Origin: an uncultured Prevotella sp.
Lineage (GTDB): Bacteria > Bacteroidota > Bacteroidia > Bacteroidales > Bacteroidaceae
NCBI GenBank assembly: GCA_934215545.1
Contig: CAKQAD010000009.1
Span: forward strand, 1 to 50,142
DNA length: 50,142 nucleotides
Direction of reading: 5' to 3'
Part shown: positions 16,954-26,155 of the stretch, one piece after another
Layout of the letters: each line of letters starts with the position of its first letter
Position numbering within the stretch: the first letter of the stretch is position 1
The notes under the pieces: generated by a model
Database searches by the model: none
What the model saw: only the letters and a program-made list of their open reading frames with translations
Told to the model about the DNA's origin: nothing
Position numbers and translations under genes: made by a program

Positions 16954-19752
16954 TTAGAAGCTTATCCTCGTGCCAAACATGAAAGTGCGGGTGTGTGGAT
17001 AGTAGTCTTTTCGCCACTCTATACCAGGTGTGAGTCCGCCAAGCGACACTTCTGGGTCGCTGCCCTTATAGGAGGTGATGGTGAACACATTGTTGCATGT
17101 GGCATACACCGAGAGGTTCTCTACCCATCCTTTCAGTCGACCGAAGTTGTAGGTGAGCGAGAGTGTAGAGAGCTTCACAAACGAACCATTTTCGATGTAG
17201 CGGTCGCTGGGCGACTGTGAGTTGACATCGCCGAAGTTCTGCTCGGTGAGTGCTTCCTTATAAACGTTCTTGCCCTTTGGTATCATCGATACGGCATTGT
17301 ATTGTGCTCTAAGGGCATTGAATATCTTATTGCCAATGGTGCCTTGGAAGAACAGCGAGAGGTCCCAGTTTTTCCACGACACGGTGTTGTTCCAGCCGAA
17401 GGTGAGCTTTGGCTGTGCCGAACCGGTCTTGGTGCGGTCGGTGTCGGTGGGCTTGATGGTTTTCTCGCCAGTGCGCTCGCCAGTGACGGGGTCGTGAACC
17501 CAGAACTGCGACACTCCGTTCTCGTCGTGTCCGGCAAACTCATAAGTGTAGAACTGACCGATAGGACAGCCCTCCATAAGACGCTGCACAGCCACACCGG
17601 TATTGCCGGTTATCCATGGATATGCCAGGTCTTGATAGTTCACTGAGTAGGCAGCATTCGACAGCTTCTCCACGCGGTTGCTATTGTGCGAGAGATTGAG
17701 AGAAGTGGTCCACTGCCAGTCGGTGGTCTGCACCGGTATGGCGTTGATGGTGAGCTCTATACCGCGGTTGGAAATATCGCCTACATTGGCTGTCATAGTG
17801 CCAAAGGGGAAGCGATTGGTCGACACCGGATAATAATATATAAGGTCGGATGTGCGCTTGTCGTAATATTCTATCGTTCCTGTGAGGCGAGAGTTGAAGA
17901 ATCCGAAGTCGATGCCGATGTTGAACATGCCGGTACGCTCCCACTTCAGGTCGGCATTGGCATTATTTGTGGCTGCGAGTGTGTGCTTGTTGGTGGTGAC
18001 ACCATTGGCATCGGTATACTGGAACCAGCCCGACACGCCATAGGTGCGACGTGCGGAGTAGGCATCGAAGCCGAGTGAGTTGCCGCTAACGCCATAGCCC
18101 ACGCGCAACTTCAGGTCGTCGAAGATGCCGAGGTTGCGCATGAATGGCTCTTCGCTGATGCGCCATGCTGCCGATACAGAAGGGAATGTTGCCCAACGGT
18201 TGTTCTTACCGAATGCCGATGAGCCATCGCGACGCACCGTGGCTTGGAAGTTATAACGGCTGGCATAGGAGTAGTTCAGACGTCCGTAGAAGGATATCAT
18301 GCGCAGTGTCGACTCTGCCCCACTCTCCACGCCATCGATACCATCTATCTGGTTGGCATAGGTAAGGTTGTAGTATTTCACTGCATCGTTGTAGAAATCC
18401 TTAACGGTGAGTCCGAAACCATCGTTGGAGTTGGTCTGCTCCCACGAATAGCCCACCATAGCTCCAATGCGATGGTAGCCAGGGAAGGAGTGAGAGTAGT
18501 TGCCGAAGGTTTCAAAAACCTGCTTGTCGTCGGTGTAGGTAGAGCGTGTTGCCTGACCGTGTGTCTTCACAATCTGCGACTTTGTAGAGTGATATTCCGA
18601 CAGGATATTTTGGTTAGCCATGTACGAGAACTGCGCACTCCAGGTGAGGTCGGCAAGAATATTGAGGTCGGCCTTGCCATTTATCTGCATTCGACGATAT
18701 ATATTCTTCTGCGTATCCTCATTAATCATAGAGAGGGGATTGTAGTATTGTGTGGTGCTTGTCGACTCGCTCCATGCTCCACTATTGTCGCGCACCGACT
18801 GTGCTGGTGAGTAATACACCATAGCATCGGTGACACTTACGCCATACTCCTTGGCTTCGATGCCCTTCTTGGTTGTTTGGCTGGCGTTAACGCCGAGCGA
18901 AAGCTGCAGGTGGTCTTTAAGCACTTTAGAGTGGGCAAGGGCGCGTGCTCCGAAGCGCTCTAAACTCGATGAGCGTATGACACCCTCGTGGTTGAGATAG
19001 TTGAGCGACACGTTGTAGCCGGAACGGCTGTTGCCGCCCGACACTGCAAGGTTATGATTGTGCGAGATGCCCGTACGCTCCACTTCCTTCTGCCAGTCTA
19101 CTTCAGCCCCGGTGTCGTTAGCGAGTTCAAAGCCATGCTCTGCTGCATAGGCACGAAGCTCTGCTGCTGTGGCAAGATCGAGGTTTTTCGACACCGACTC
19201 AACAGCCATATAGCCGTTGTAGGTAACGTGTGCCGCGCCGGCACGGCCATGCTTGGTGGTGACTATAATAACGCCGTTGGCTGCCTTCGAACCGTATATG
19301 GCGGTGGCAGTGGCATCGCGAAGCACATCGATTGACTCTATGTCGTCGGTAGCTACTAAGGAGAGGTCGACGCCTGGAACGCCGTCGACTATATAATAAG
19401 GTTCCATTGCTGCGCCAGTGCGTAAGGTTGAGGCACCACGCAAGGTGATGGAAGGTGAGGCATTAGGGTCACCACTGTTGGTAACGACCAAGCCGGGCAC
19501 TTTGCCCTGCAACAATTGGGCAGGGGTGGTGTATACACCTTTATTAAGATCGGCAGATGAGATAGTAGTGATAGAACTGGTCACGTCCTTACGTCGCATC
19601 TTGCCATAACCCACTACAACAATCTCACTGAGTTTCAGTGTGTCGCGTTGTGTGTCGGTGAGTTCAGGACTTACTGAATCTTTTGCTGCAAAAGCATTTG
19701 CACTGATGCTCGTCGCGAGCAATGCCAAGATTGTGTTTTTGCTAAAATCCAT
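16954..19752 (-). CDS. SusC/RagA family TonB-dependent outer-membrane transporter
   Basis: The 932-residue protein has a signal peptide (to about residue 23), a TonB-box-like segment (TLKLSEIVVVGYG), a plug domain with the SusC signature (PAQLLQGKVPGLVV, SITLRGASTL, YYIVDGVPG, IDVLRDATATAIYGSKAANGVIIVTTK) and a 22-strand-type barrel ending in TRTFMFGTRISF. It imports its ligand using TonB energy with SusD as lid. Only about 45 residues separate the signal peptide from the plug: the carboxypeptidase-regulatory-like N-terminal extension (about 80 residues) seen in many SusC proteins is missing, which explains the short length. It is first of a four-gene operon; no clear TAnnTTTG box was found in the 200 bases upstream. 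Confidence 0.93.
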   Translation of the reverse strand: MDFSKNTILALLATSISANAFAAKDSVSPELTDTQRDTLKLSEIVVVGYGKMRRKDVTSSITTISSADLNKGVYTTPAQLLQGKVPGLVVTNSGDPNASPSITLRGASTLRTGAAMEPYYIVDGVPGVDLSLVATDDIESIDVLRDATATAIYGSKAANGVIIVTTKHGRAGAAHVTYNGYMAVESVSKNLDLATAAELRAYAAEHGFELANDTGAEVDWQKEVERTGISHNHNLAVSGGNSRSGYNVSLNYLNHEGVIRSSSLERFGARALAHSKVLKDHLQLSLGVNASQTTKKGIEAKEYGVSVTDAMVYYSPAQSVRDNSGAWSESTSTTQYYNPLSMINEDTQKNIYRRMQINGKADLNILADLTWSAQFSYMANQNILSEYHSTKSQIVKTHGQATRSTYTDDKQVFETFGNYSHSFPGYHRIGAMVGYSWEQTNSNDGFGLTVKDFYNDAVKYYNLTYANQIDGIDGVESGAESTLRMISFYGRLNYSYASRYNFQATVRRDGSSAFGKNNRWATFPSVSAAWRISEEPFMRNLGIFDDLKLRVGYGVSGNSLGFDAYSARRTYGVSGWFQYTDANGVTTNKHTLAATNNANADLKWERTGMFNIGIDFGFFNSRLTGTIEYYDKRTSDLIYYYPVSTNRFPFGTMTANVGDISNRGIELTINAIPVQTTDWQWTTSLNLSHNSNRVEKLSNAAYSVNYQDLAYPWITGNTGVAVQRLMEGCPIGQFYTYEFAGHDENGVSQFWVHDPVTGERTGEKTIKPTDTDRTKTGSAQPKLTFGWNNTVSWKNWDLSLFFQGTIGNKIFNALRAQYNAVSMIPKGKNVYKEALTEQNFGDVNSQSPSDRYIENGSFVKLSTLSLTYNFGRLKGWVENLSVYATCNNVFTITSYKGSDPEVSLGGLTPGIEWRKDYYPHTRTFMFGTRISF

Positions 19753-19809
19753 TTTTATATGTTAATGTTATTATCTCTTCGTTTTAATCATTTTACACTT
19801 TATAGTCAT

Positions 19810-19840
19810 GCCCTTGCCTGCCACAAAAGCAAGCAAGGGC
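19810..19840 (-). other. Hairpin between the Omp85 gene and susC
   Basis: Arms gcccttgc (19810-19817) and gcaagggc (19833-19840) pair perfectly, with further gc pairing inside. It follows the Omp85 stop by about 110 bases and precedes susC. There is no good T-run, so it may be a weak terminator or a susC leader structure. Confidence 0.4.
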
Positions 19841-19949
19841 TGTGTTGTTATGCGTCTATAGCTTTATGGCTGGCACCGTGTGGTTTTGCCATCATTGCTG
19901 CAGCATAGCATGCAGCAGCATCTGCTACACACTGATTGGGGATGTCTGC

Positions 19950-21095
19950 TCAGAAAGCCTCGTTGATGTTGAATATAAATCCTTTTTGCCCGGCTTTTCC
20001 AAATCCATAGTCAAGTCTGACGTTTACATTCTTCTTAAACTCCCACCGATAGCCCACGCCATAGTTGGGCAACACTTGCTTCATTCTGATGTCGGCAAAC
20101 CGTGGGAACACTGTTCCTGCGCCTGCCCAAAATGTCAAGCCATTGCGTTTCCACACATGCTGACGCAGTTCTATCTGAACCTCTATCTTGTTTTTGTCGC
20201 GATAGCGTCCTTCGTAATATCCACGCATAGAGTAGCTGTTGCCCAGCAGCGCCATCATTCCCCACGATGGGTTGCCGGCGTTAAAGACGCCACGGAAGTC
20301 GGCAGCCAGTGTGCCTCCCTTCCATAATGGAATGTAGCCACTGGTGCGAAGGTCGGTGGTAGAGAAGGCGTAGTCGTTGCCCATGAATTTAGGGCGAAAC
20401 ATCTGCTGCACCGACAGATACACTCCACGCTTTGGGGCTGTGAGGTTGTCGCGGGTATCGTAGAGCAGTGTAAAGCCCACTCCGAGGTTGAAAGTGCGAC
20501 GGTCTTGCCCCAAGAGCATATCAGGAGTCTCCATGTCGTGGGCAAGCACATAGTCAACCGATAGCGTCGGACCGATGAACAGGTCGTTGGCAGTGCTCCA
20601 CAGATAGCTGGCTTTAGCTTGCGCCTGCCAGCGTTTCATATCTCTTTTGTTGGCATCGTCGTTGCACATAGGATAGCCCACGCCCCAATACTTGCTTGGG
20701 AAGGAGTAGAAATACACTGTATAGTCGATGCGTTGACGGTCGGCGGTCATGATGTGTGTGCCTCGCACGCCAAGCATATAAAATCCAACAGTCGACACAT
20801 CGCCAAAGAGCGACACATTGCTTGGCGGTGTTATGGTGTCGGAGGCGTTGGTGCGGTATATACCTGCTGCCACCAGTCCGATGCCAAGCTTGGTGTCGGT
20901 GCTATAGTGTGGTCCGCCTATTATGCTGAAGTCGAATTTCTTGTTCTTCTTCTCTTTATTGGCATCGTTGAAATAGTTGAGAAACCTCGACACCAGCGAG
21001 CGCTTCTTCACTGTCGCCACGGTATCGGTAGATTCCTGAGCCCAAGCCGATGATGCCACAAGCAATATCAGCAGGAGTGTGTATAGGGGCTTCAT
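19950..21095 (-). CDS. Small Omp85/BamA-TamA family outer-membrane beta-barrel protein
   Basis: The 381-residue protein has a signal peptide (ends SSAWAQ) and then a beta-barrel domain of the surface antigen (D15) family: LLYDTRDNLTAPKRGVYLSVQQ, NSYSMRGYYEGRYRDKN (the RGY-type motif of the inward loop L6), and the closing VNVRLDYGFGKAGQKGFIFNINEAF. POTRA domains are missing; only about 50 residues precede the barrel. It is therefore not the essential BamA but one of the short Omp85 barrels common in Bacteroidetes, of unknown role. It follows the PCMD gene by 49 bases on the same strand and probably shares its transcript. Confidence 0.78.
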   Translation of the reverse strand: MKPLYTLLLILLVASSAWAQESTDTVATVKKRSLVSRFLNYFNDANKEKKNKKFDFSIIGGPHYSTDTKLGIGLVAAGIYRTNASDTITPPSNVSLFGDVSTVGFYMLGVRGTHIMTADRQRIDYTVYFYSFPSKYWGVGYPMCNDDANKRDMKRWQAQAKASYLWSTANDLFIGPTLSVDYVLAHDMETPDMLLGQDRRTFNLGVGFTLLYDTRDNLTAPKRGVYLSVQQMFRPKFMGNDYAFSTTDLRTSGYIPLWKGGTLAADFRGVFNAGNPSWGMMALLGNSYSMRGYYEGRYRDKNKIEVQIELRQHVWKRNGLTFWAGAGTVFPRFADIRMKQVLPNYGVGYRWEFKKNVNVRLDYGFGKAGQKGFIFNINEAF

Positions 21096-21113
21096 AGGAT
21101 GTCGTTATTGAGT

Positions 21114-21153
21114 GTTAATAGTCTTAATATACAAGTTAATAGTCTTAATATAC
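21114..21153. repeat. 21-bp tandem duplication across a stop codon
   Basis: The 19-base word gttaatagtcttaatatac occurs at 21114-21132 and again at 21135-21153 with aa between, i.e. a 21-bp tandem unit. The right copy contains the last codons and stop of the PCMD gene; the left copy repeats that end in the 3' untranslated part. Confidence 0.9.
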
Positions 21154-22110
21154 GAGTCCGACATTGTCTACCCAGAAGGTGTTGCCCACTGTTCCTACAT
21201 AGGCACCACCATGCGATGATGAGAACTGCAGCACGATGTGTGTTGGTCTCTCGTCGGCGGCAGCCCATCCGGTTTCGCGTACCAGTGTTGGCGTGCCTTT
21301 TGAGTTGCGTGCATAGTCGGTGGAGCGAAGCCCCATAGTAGATTGGTCGAAGCCAGCCTTGCCACGCATGTCGCCATAGTGTATCTCGTAAGTGGCTCCG
21401 TTGACCCATCCATTGGTTGAGCGTCCGAATCTCACTACCATTGTTCCTACGCGCTTAGCGGTGATGTTGCCCTTAGCATCTTCTGTGCGTTTCTGCAGAT
21501 AGAGCATGGCAATGCAATAGTCGGGACCTGCCACTGTCGATGGCTTGCTAAAGCCGTTCTGACGAATACGATGGGCTGTTCCTGGCACCTGCACACGATA
21601 ATCGAAGCGCAGGGCATGAGGACGCCCGGTGAATGGTATGCCGCAGTTGAGTGCCTTAGGACCTTCCTTTGTGCCTGTGATAGGTTCTTTCATATCGCCA
21701 AGGAATATGCTGCCTGCTGCAAGCACTTTGATGTTCATCATGCCGAGCACCTTGCACTTCTCGATGTGTGTAACCATCTTTACGCAATGCCCCGAACCAC
21801 GATTGTCGCGATACACAGAGTTATTAGTCTTCACAACACCCATCACCTTAGCCATAACATTGCTGGTGCCCCAAGGCGACCCACCGAGGTTGGTGTATGG
21901 TTTGTTGCCAGTTAGCGAATGGTTGGGACCGATTTCATAAAGGGTCTTCTTCTGACCTCCAATGATTGCTGATTCATGAATTTGGCGCGTTACCCAAGTA
22001 TCGAAATTTCCATACTTAAAAGGAACAAATTTGCCTTCGGCAGCTGCCTTCTGAGGCATTGCCAAAGCGATAATAGCCGCAATTACGGTTGTGCGTATAA
22101 TTTTTATCAT
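21145..22110 (-). CDS. PCMD domain secreted protein (putative carbohydrate-metabolism domain)
   Basis: The 321-residue protein has a signal peptide (MIKIIRTTVIAAIIALAMPQKAAA) and one domain. Segments such as YGNFDTWVTRQIHESAIIGG, LYEIGPN, WGTSNVMAKVMGV, NSVYRDNRGSGHCVKM and the C-terminal FWVDNVGLVY match Bacteroidetes PCMD proteins, whose fold resembles carbohydrate-binding jelly rolls. No catalytic residues are known. It has its own promoter (22226-22233) just after the terminator of the S41 gene. The leader and the 3' end carry repeats of TAGTCT. Function is unknown; carbohydrate or surface binding is only suggested by the domain. Confidence 0.75.
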   Translation of the reverse strand: MIKIIRTTVIAAIIALAMPQKAAAEGKFVPFKYGNFDTWVTRQIHESAIIGGQKKTLYEIGPNHSLTGNKPYTNLGGSPWGTSNVMAKVMGVVKTNNSVYRDNRGSGHCVKMVTHIEKCKVLGMMNIKVLAAGSIFLGDMKEPITGTKEGPKALNCGIPFTGRPHALRFDYRVQVPGTAHRIRQNGFSKPSTVAGPDYCIAMLYLQKRTEDAKGNITAKRVGTMVVRFGRSTNGWVNGATYEIHYGDMRGKAGFDQSTMGLRSTDYARNSKGTPTLVRETGWAAADERPTHIVLQFSSSHGGAYVGTVGNTFWVDNVGLVY

Positions 22111-22225
22111 AATATAAGAACTTATATTGCTGTTGCTTATAGTCTTTTCAATTATATGTGTATAGTCTATCCTAAGTAGGTGTATGTATACACTTCTATA
22201 TATGTATAGTCTTACAATAAAAATG

Positions 22226-22233
22226 CAAAGGTA
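22226..22233 (-). promoter_or_regulatory. Promoter -7 box of the PCMD gene
   Basis: The minus strand reads TACCTTTG (TAnnTTTG). It directly follows the S41 terminator, whose T-run overlaps the expected -33 area. The leader to the ATG at 22110 is about 110 nt. Confidence 0.6.
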
Positions 22234-22242
22234 AGCAAAAAA

Positions 22243-22286
22243 GACCGACAGGAAACTATTTATTTGTTAAAAGTTTCCTATCGATC
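22243..22286 (-). terminator. Terminator of the S41 protease gene (strand-specific)
   Basis: On the minus strand gatcgataggaaact (22286-22272) pairs with agtttcctgtcggtc (22257-22243), 15 bp with two G-U pairs, followed by six T. The wobbles would be A-C mismatches on the other strand, so the signal favours the minus strand. Confidence 0.75.
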
Positions 22287-22335
22287 TCCTTTTTATACCA
22301 TTATATAAGTGATATTGGTGTATAAGTGGTGTAAA

Positions 22336-24093
22336 TCAATGCTTTTTTATGTTTTTTCGCGGCTTATGTTTATCGGCAGATTTGGTTTTCTTGCCTGCAG
22401 TTTGGGCTTTCTTGTCAACCATTTTGCCCTTCGCCTTAGTTGCCTTGCCCTTATTTACCGCTGCATTTTCCTTGTCATCGTGTGGAGCTGCGGCTTTATA
22501 GTCGTTGCGCAGGGTGCGAATGTCGCTGAGTGTGGTGCCAGCCTCAGCCATTTGCAATGCCTTTGCCACTATATGGTTTTGCTCATTGTAGACATGATAA
22601 TATTCATTCATATCCCAAATGTCGCGTGCCACGAGTGCTTTCAGTTGCAGGCACAATGCAGGCAAGGTGCGTTGTAGTTCCAGAGAGTCTTTGGGCTTCA
22701 CGTTTTGTCGGGCTGCCTGTGTCATGATGCTATCGATAAGTGCATCGGGCACCCTATAGTGTTGCACGAAATCAGAGAAATCGCTGTAGCGTTCTTTTAG
22801 CTGTTGGCGGTTGTTGTCGGTATAGCGCAGTATGTTATTGATTATCAGCGAGCGTGCAGCCAACTGCCTATGCAACGCTGTAAACTGCGTTGTGTCGAGT
22901 GGCACAAACACGTCGGGCATGATGCCTCCGCCACCATATACCGTGCGATGCATGTTAAGTGTGGCATAACGCAGTGAGTCGGCAAAGTGTATGGAGTCTG
23001 CCGAGTAGAGCTCGCCACGCTTCAGTCGCTTCTCTATGTCAAGGGCGTAATCTTCGGAGTCGCCTTTCTCATAGGGTTTCTGTATGCATCTGCCTGATGG
23101 AGTGTAGTAGTGTGCCACGGTGAGGCGTATCATCGAGCCATCGTCGAACTCTATAGGGCGCTGCACCAGTCCCTTGCCGAATGAGCGGCGACCAATGAGC
23201 ACGCCACGGTCGTGGTCTTGTATGGCACCGCTAACAATCTCCGATGCCGATGCTGAATATTCGTTTATGAGTACATACACATTGCCCTTGGTGAGGCGTC
23301 CGCCTCTGTCGGCACGGAAGTCGTGGCGACTTTGTGCACGCCCCTCGGTATATACTATGAGGTCGTTTGGTTTCAGAAATTCGCCTGCAATCTGCACTGC
23401 AGCCTGAAGATAGCCTCCGCCATTGTCCTGAAGGTCGAGCACAAGGTGGTGCATGCCTGCCTTTTGTAGCGAGTCGACGGCTGTCATAAACTCGGCATAG
23501 GTGGTGGCACCAAACGAGCCAATGCGCACATATCCCACTGTGGGTGTCAGCATGTAGTAGGCATCGAGTGTGTGTACGGGTATTTTGCCTCGTGTGACGA
23601 TGAATGTGAGCATATCGGGCACCCCACGTCGGTTCACACCAAGCTTCACCTTAGTGCCGCGTGGTCCGCGCAGGCGCTGCATTATATCGGCACGATCCAT
23701 CTTCACACCTGCGATAGAAGTGTCGTTGACGGTGACGATGCGGTCGCCGGCAAGTATGCCTACCTTCTCTGAAGGGCCCTTGCGCACGGGTTGTATAACG
23801 AGCAGGGTATCTTCTACCATGTTAAACTGCACTCCGATACCATCAAACGAGCCTGTGAGCGGTTCGTTCATCGACTTTGTTTCCTTGGCAGTGGTGTATG
23901 CAGAATGTGGGTCGAGACTTTTGAGCATGCCTCGTATGGCTTCTTCTACAAGCTTTTTGTCGTCGACAGAATCGACATATAGCTGCGACACTGCCATCTC
24001 TGCTATCTGCAACTTGCGCAGTGGGTGTATTTTCTGTGCCGACAGAAATGCCACAGCAAGCAGCAGCAATAGTGTTATTTTCAGCTTTTTCAT
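22336..24093 (-). CDS. S41 family C-terminal processing protease (CtpA/Tsp-like)
   Basis: I start the gene at MKKLKITLLLLLAVAFLSAQ, the signal peptide, giving 585 residues; an earlier ATG at 24135 adds 14 unlikely residues. A PDZ domain (about 75-160: GSFDGIGVQF, AGDRIVTVNDTSIAG) precedes the protease core with VLDLQDNGGGYL, the serine in NEYSASASEIV and the lysine in GRRSFGKGLVQ, so the Ser/Lys dyad is intact. It cleaves periplasmic proteins near their C-termini. The last 45 residues are an unusual Lys-rich, low-complexity tail (GKATKAKGKMVDKKAQTAGK and on). The gene follows parE by 66 bases and ends in its own terminator. Confidence 0.9.
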   Translation of the reverse strand: MKKLKITLLLLLAVAFLSAQKIHPLRKLQIAEMAVSQLYVDSVDDKKLVEEAIRGMLKSLDPHSAYTTAKETKSMNEPLTGSFDGIGVQFNMVEDTLLVIQPVRKGPSEKVGILAGDRIVTVNDTSIAGVKMDRADIMQRLRGPRGTKVKLGVNRRGVPDMLTFIVTRGKIPVHTLDAYYMLTPTVGYVRIGSFGATTYAEFMTAVDSLQKAGMHHLVLDLQDNGGGYLQAAVQIAGEFLKPNDLIVYTEGRAQSRHDFRADRGGRLTKGNVYVLINEYSASASEIVSGAIQDHDRGVLIGRRSFGKGLVQRPIEFDDGSMIRLTVAHYYTPSGRCIQKPYEKGDSEDYALDIEKRLKRGELYSADSIHFADSLRYATLNMHRTVYGGGGIMPDVFVPLDTTQFTALHRQLAARSLIINNILRYTDNNRQQLKERYSDFSDFVQHYRVPDALIDSIMTQAARQNVKPKDSLELQRTLPALCLQLKALVARDIWDMNEYYHVYNEQNHIVAKALQMAEAGTTLSDIRTLRNDYKAAAPHDDKENAAVNKGKATKAKGKMVDKKAQTAGKKTKSADKHKPRKNIKKH

Positions 24094-24159
24094 TGCTTTG
24101 TGATGTTTTTGGATGGGGTGTCGGCAGTCAGACAAAGGGCTTTTGTCTGCTTGCTGTCG

Positions 24160-26112
24160 TTATTCGGTAGTTACGGAAGCATCGTCGGGCAGGTCTTCTT
24201 CTACCACAAGGTTGTCGATAATGAAGTTCTGTCGCTCCATAGTGTTCTTTCCCATGTAGTATTCAAGGAGTTTCTGCACCTGGTCGGTTTTATGCAGTGT
24301 CACCTGCTCAAGCCTCATCTCAGGTCCAATAAAGTGTGCAAACTCATCGGGCGATATCTCTCCAAGACCTTTAAATCGTGTTATCTCTGGCTCTGGTCCG
24401 AGGTCGCGGATGGCTTGCAGTCGCTCTTCGTCGCTATAGCAATAGCGTGTCACGAAGTCGCTACGGCGCTCCTTGCCATTGAGTCGGGCATCGGCATCTG
24501 CCACCACCTGCTTGTTTTTAATCTTTGTGCGTCGGTTGCGCACTCGGAAGAGCGGTGTCTGCAGCACATATACATGTCCTTTCTTTATAAGGTCGGGGAA
24601 GAACTGCAGGAAGAAGGTGATGATGAGCAGTCGTATATGCATGCCATCGACATCGGCATCGGTAGCCACTATCACCTTGTTATATCTTAACGAGTCGAGG
24701 CCGTCTTCTATATCGAGTGCCGCCTGCAGCAGGTTGAACTCCTCGTTCTCGTACACCACCTTCTTGGTGAGTCCATAGGAGTTGAGTGGCTTGCCTCTTA
24801 ACGAGAACACCGCCTGTGTGTTCACATCGCGGCTCTTGGTGATAGAGCCACTTGCCGAGTCGCCCTCGGTGATGAATATCGAAGACTCTTCCTTACGCTC
24901 GTTCTTTGCATCGGAATAGTGTATGCGGCAGTCGCGCAGCTTTCGGTTGTGCAGATTGGCTTTCTTGGCACGCTCGCGTGCCAGCTTCGTCACTCCCGCC
25001 ATGGCCTTTCGCTCACGCTCACTCTCGGTTATCTTCTGCTGCATTGTCTCAGCCACATCGGCATGTATGTGCAAGAAGTTGTCTACCTCGAGTTTCACAA
25101 AGTCGCCCACATATTTGTTTATGCTCTCTCCGCCTGGCGCCATTTGCAGAGAGCCGAGCTTTATCTTTGTCTGACTCTCGAACATTGGTTCTTCCACGTT
25201 GATGGCGATGGCTGCTACCAGACCATTACGGATATCGGTGAACTCATAGTTCTTGCCGAAGAATTCCTTTATGGTGCGTGCTATATGCTCTTTAAAGGCA
25301 CTCTGATGTGTGCCGCCCTGAGTGGTGTGCTGTCCGTTTACGAATGAGTGATACTCCTCGCCATACTGATTGGTGTGGGTGAACGCTATCTCTATATCCT
25401 CGCCCTTGACATGTATGATGGGATAAAGCGGGTCGGTGGTCATTGCATCGGTGAGCAAGTCGGCCAAACCATTGCGCGAGAGTATGCGCCTGCCATTATA
25501 CATGATGGTGAGCCCGGAATTGAGATAGGTGTAGTTGCGGAGCATCGTCTCCACAAAGTCGTCGTGGAAGGAGTAGCCAACGAACAGCGTCGGGTCGGGT
25601 TCAAAGAATATATATGTGCCGTTTTCGTCGTCGGATGCCTCTGTGGTGTCGGTTTTCAACACGCCGCGTTCAAACGACAGTGCTCGCACCTTACCATCAC
25701 GAAACGACTTAACCTCGAAGTGTGCACTGAGTGCATTCACTGCCTTCACACCCACGCCATTGAGTCCGACGCTCTTCTTGAAAGCCTTTGAGTCGTACTT
25801 ACCTCCGGTGTTGAGCACCGATACAGCCTCAACGAGCTTGCCTTGTGGTATGCCACGGCCATAGTCGCGCACCGACACGCTGAGGCGCTCGTCGATATCC
25901 ACTTCTATGCGTTTACCGGCGTTCATCTTAAACTCGTCGATGGAGTTGTCTATCACCTCTTTGAGCAGCACATAGATGCCGTCTTCGGGCAGCGATCCGT
26001 CGCCAAGGCGACCGATGTACATGCCCGGACGTGTGCGTACATGCTCCATGTCGGATAGGTGTCGGATGTTGTCGTCGGTGTATTGCACCTGCTGTGGGGT
26101 TTGTTCTTCCAT
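24160..26112 (-). CDS. parE: DNA topoisomerase IV subunit B
   Basis: The 650-residue protein is a type IIA topoisomerase ATPase subunit. Visible parts in order are the GHKL ATPase ([56 protein letters not shown]), the transducer domain, and the TOPRIM domain ([51 protein letters not shown]). The N-terminus and length agree with Bacteroidetes ParE, not GyrB, which starts with a RKRPAMYIG form. It relaxes supercoils and decatenates chromosomes with ParC, whose gene is not in the window. It lies 43 bases after the GNAT-like gene and before the S41 gene on one strand. Confidence 0.92.
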   Translation of the reverse strand: MEEQTPQQVQYTDDNIRHLSDMEHVRTRPGMYIGRLGDGSLPEDGIYVLLKEVIDNSIDEFKMNAGKRIEVDIDERLSVSVRDYGRGIPQGKLVEAVSVLNTGGKYDSKAFKKSVGLNGVGVKAVNALSAHFEVKSFRDGKVRALSFERGVLKTDTTEASDDENGTYIFFEPDPTLFVGYSFHDDFVETMLRNYTYLNSGLTIMYNGRRILSRNGLADLLTDAMTTDPLYPIIHVKGEDIEIAFTHTNQYGEEYHSFVNGQHTTQGGTHQSAFKEHIARTIKEFFGKNYEFTDIRNGLVAAIAINVEEPMFESQTKIKLGSLQMAPGGESINKYVGDFVKLEVDNFLHIHADVAETMQQKITESERERKAMAGVTKLARERAKKANLHNRKLRDCRIHYSDAKNERKEESSIFITEGDSASGSITKSRDVNTQAVFSLRGKPLNSYGLTKKVVYENEEFNLLQAALDIEDGLDSLRYNKVIVATDADVDGMHIRLLIITFFLQFFPDLIKKGHVYVLQTPLFRVRNRRTKIKNKQVVADADARLNGKERRSDFVTRYCYSDEERLQAIRDLGPEPEITRFKGLGEISPDEFAHFIGPEMRLEQVTLHKTDQVQKLLEYYMGKNTMERQNFIIDNLVVEEDLPDDASVTTE

Positions 26113-26155
26113 ATCGTTGTAGTGGGGGTAAGCCTTTATCTGTTGTTAGAATGTT

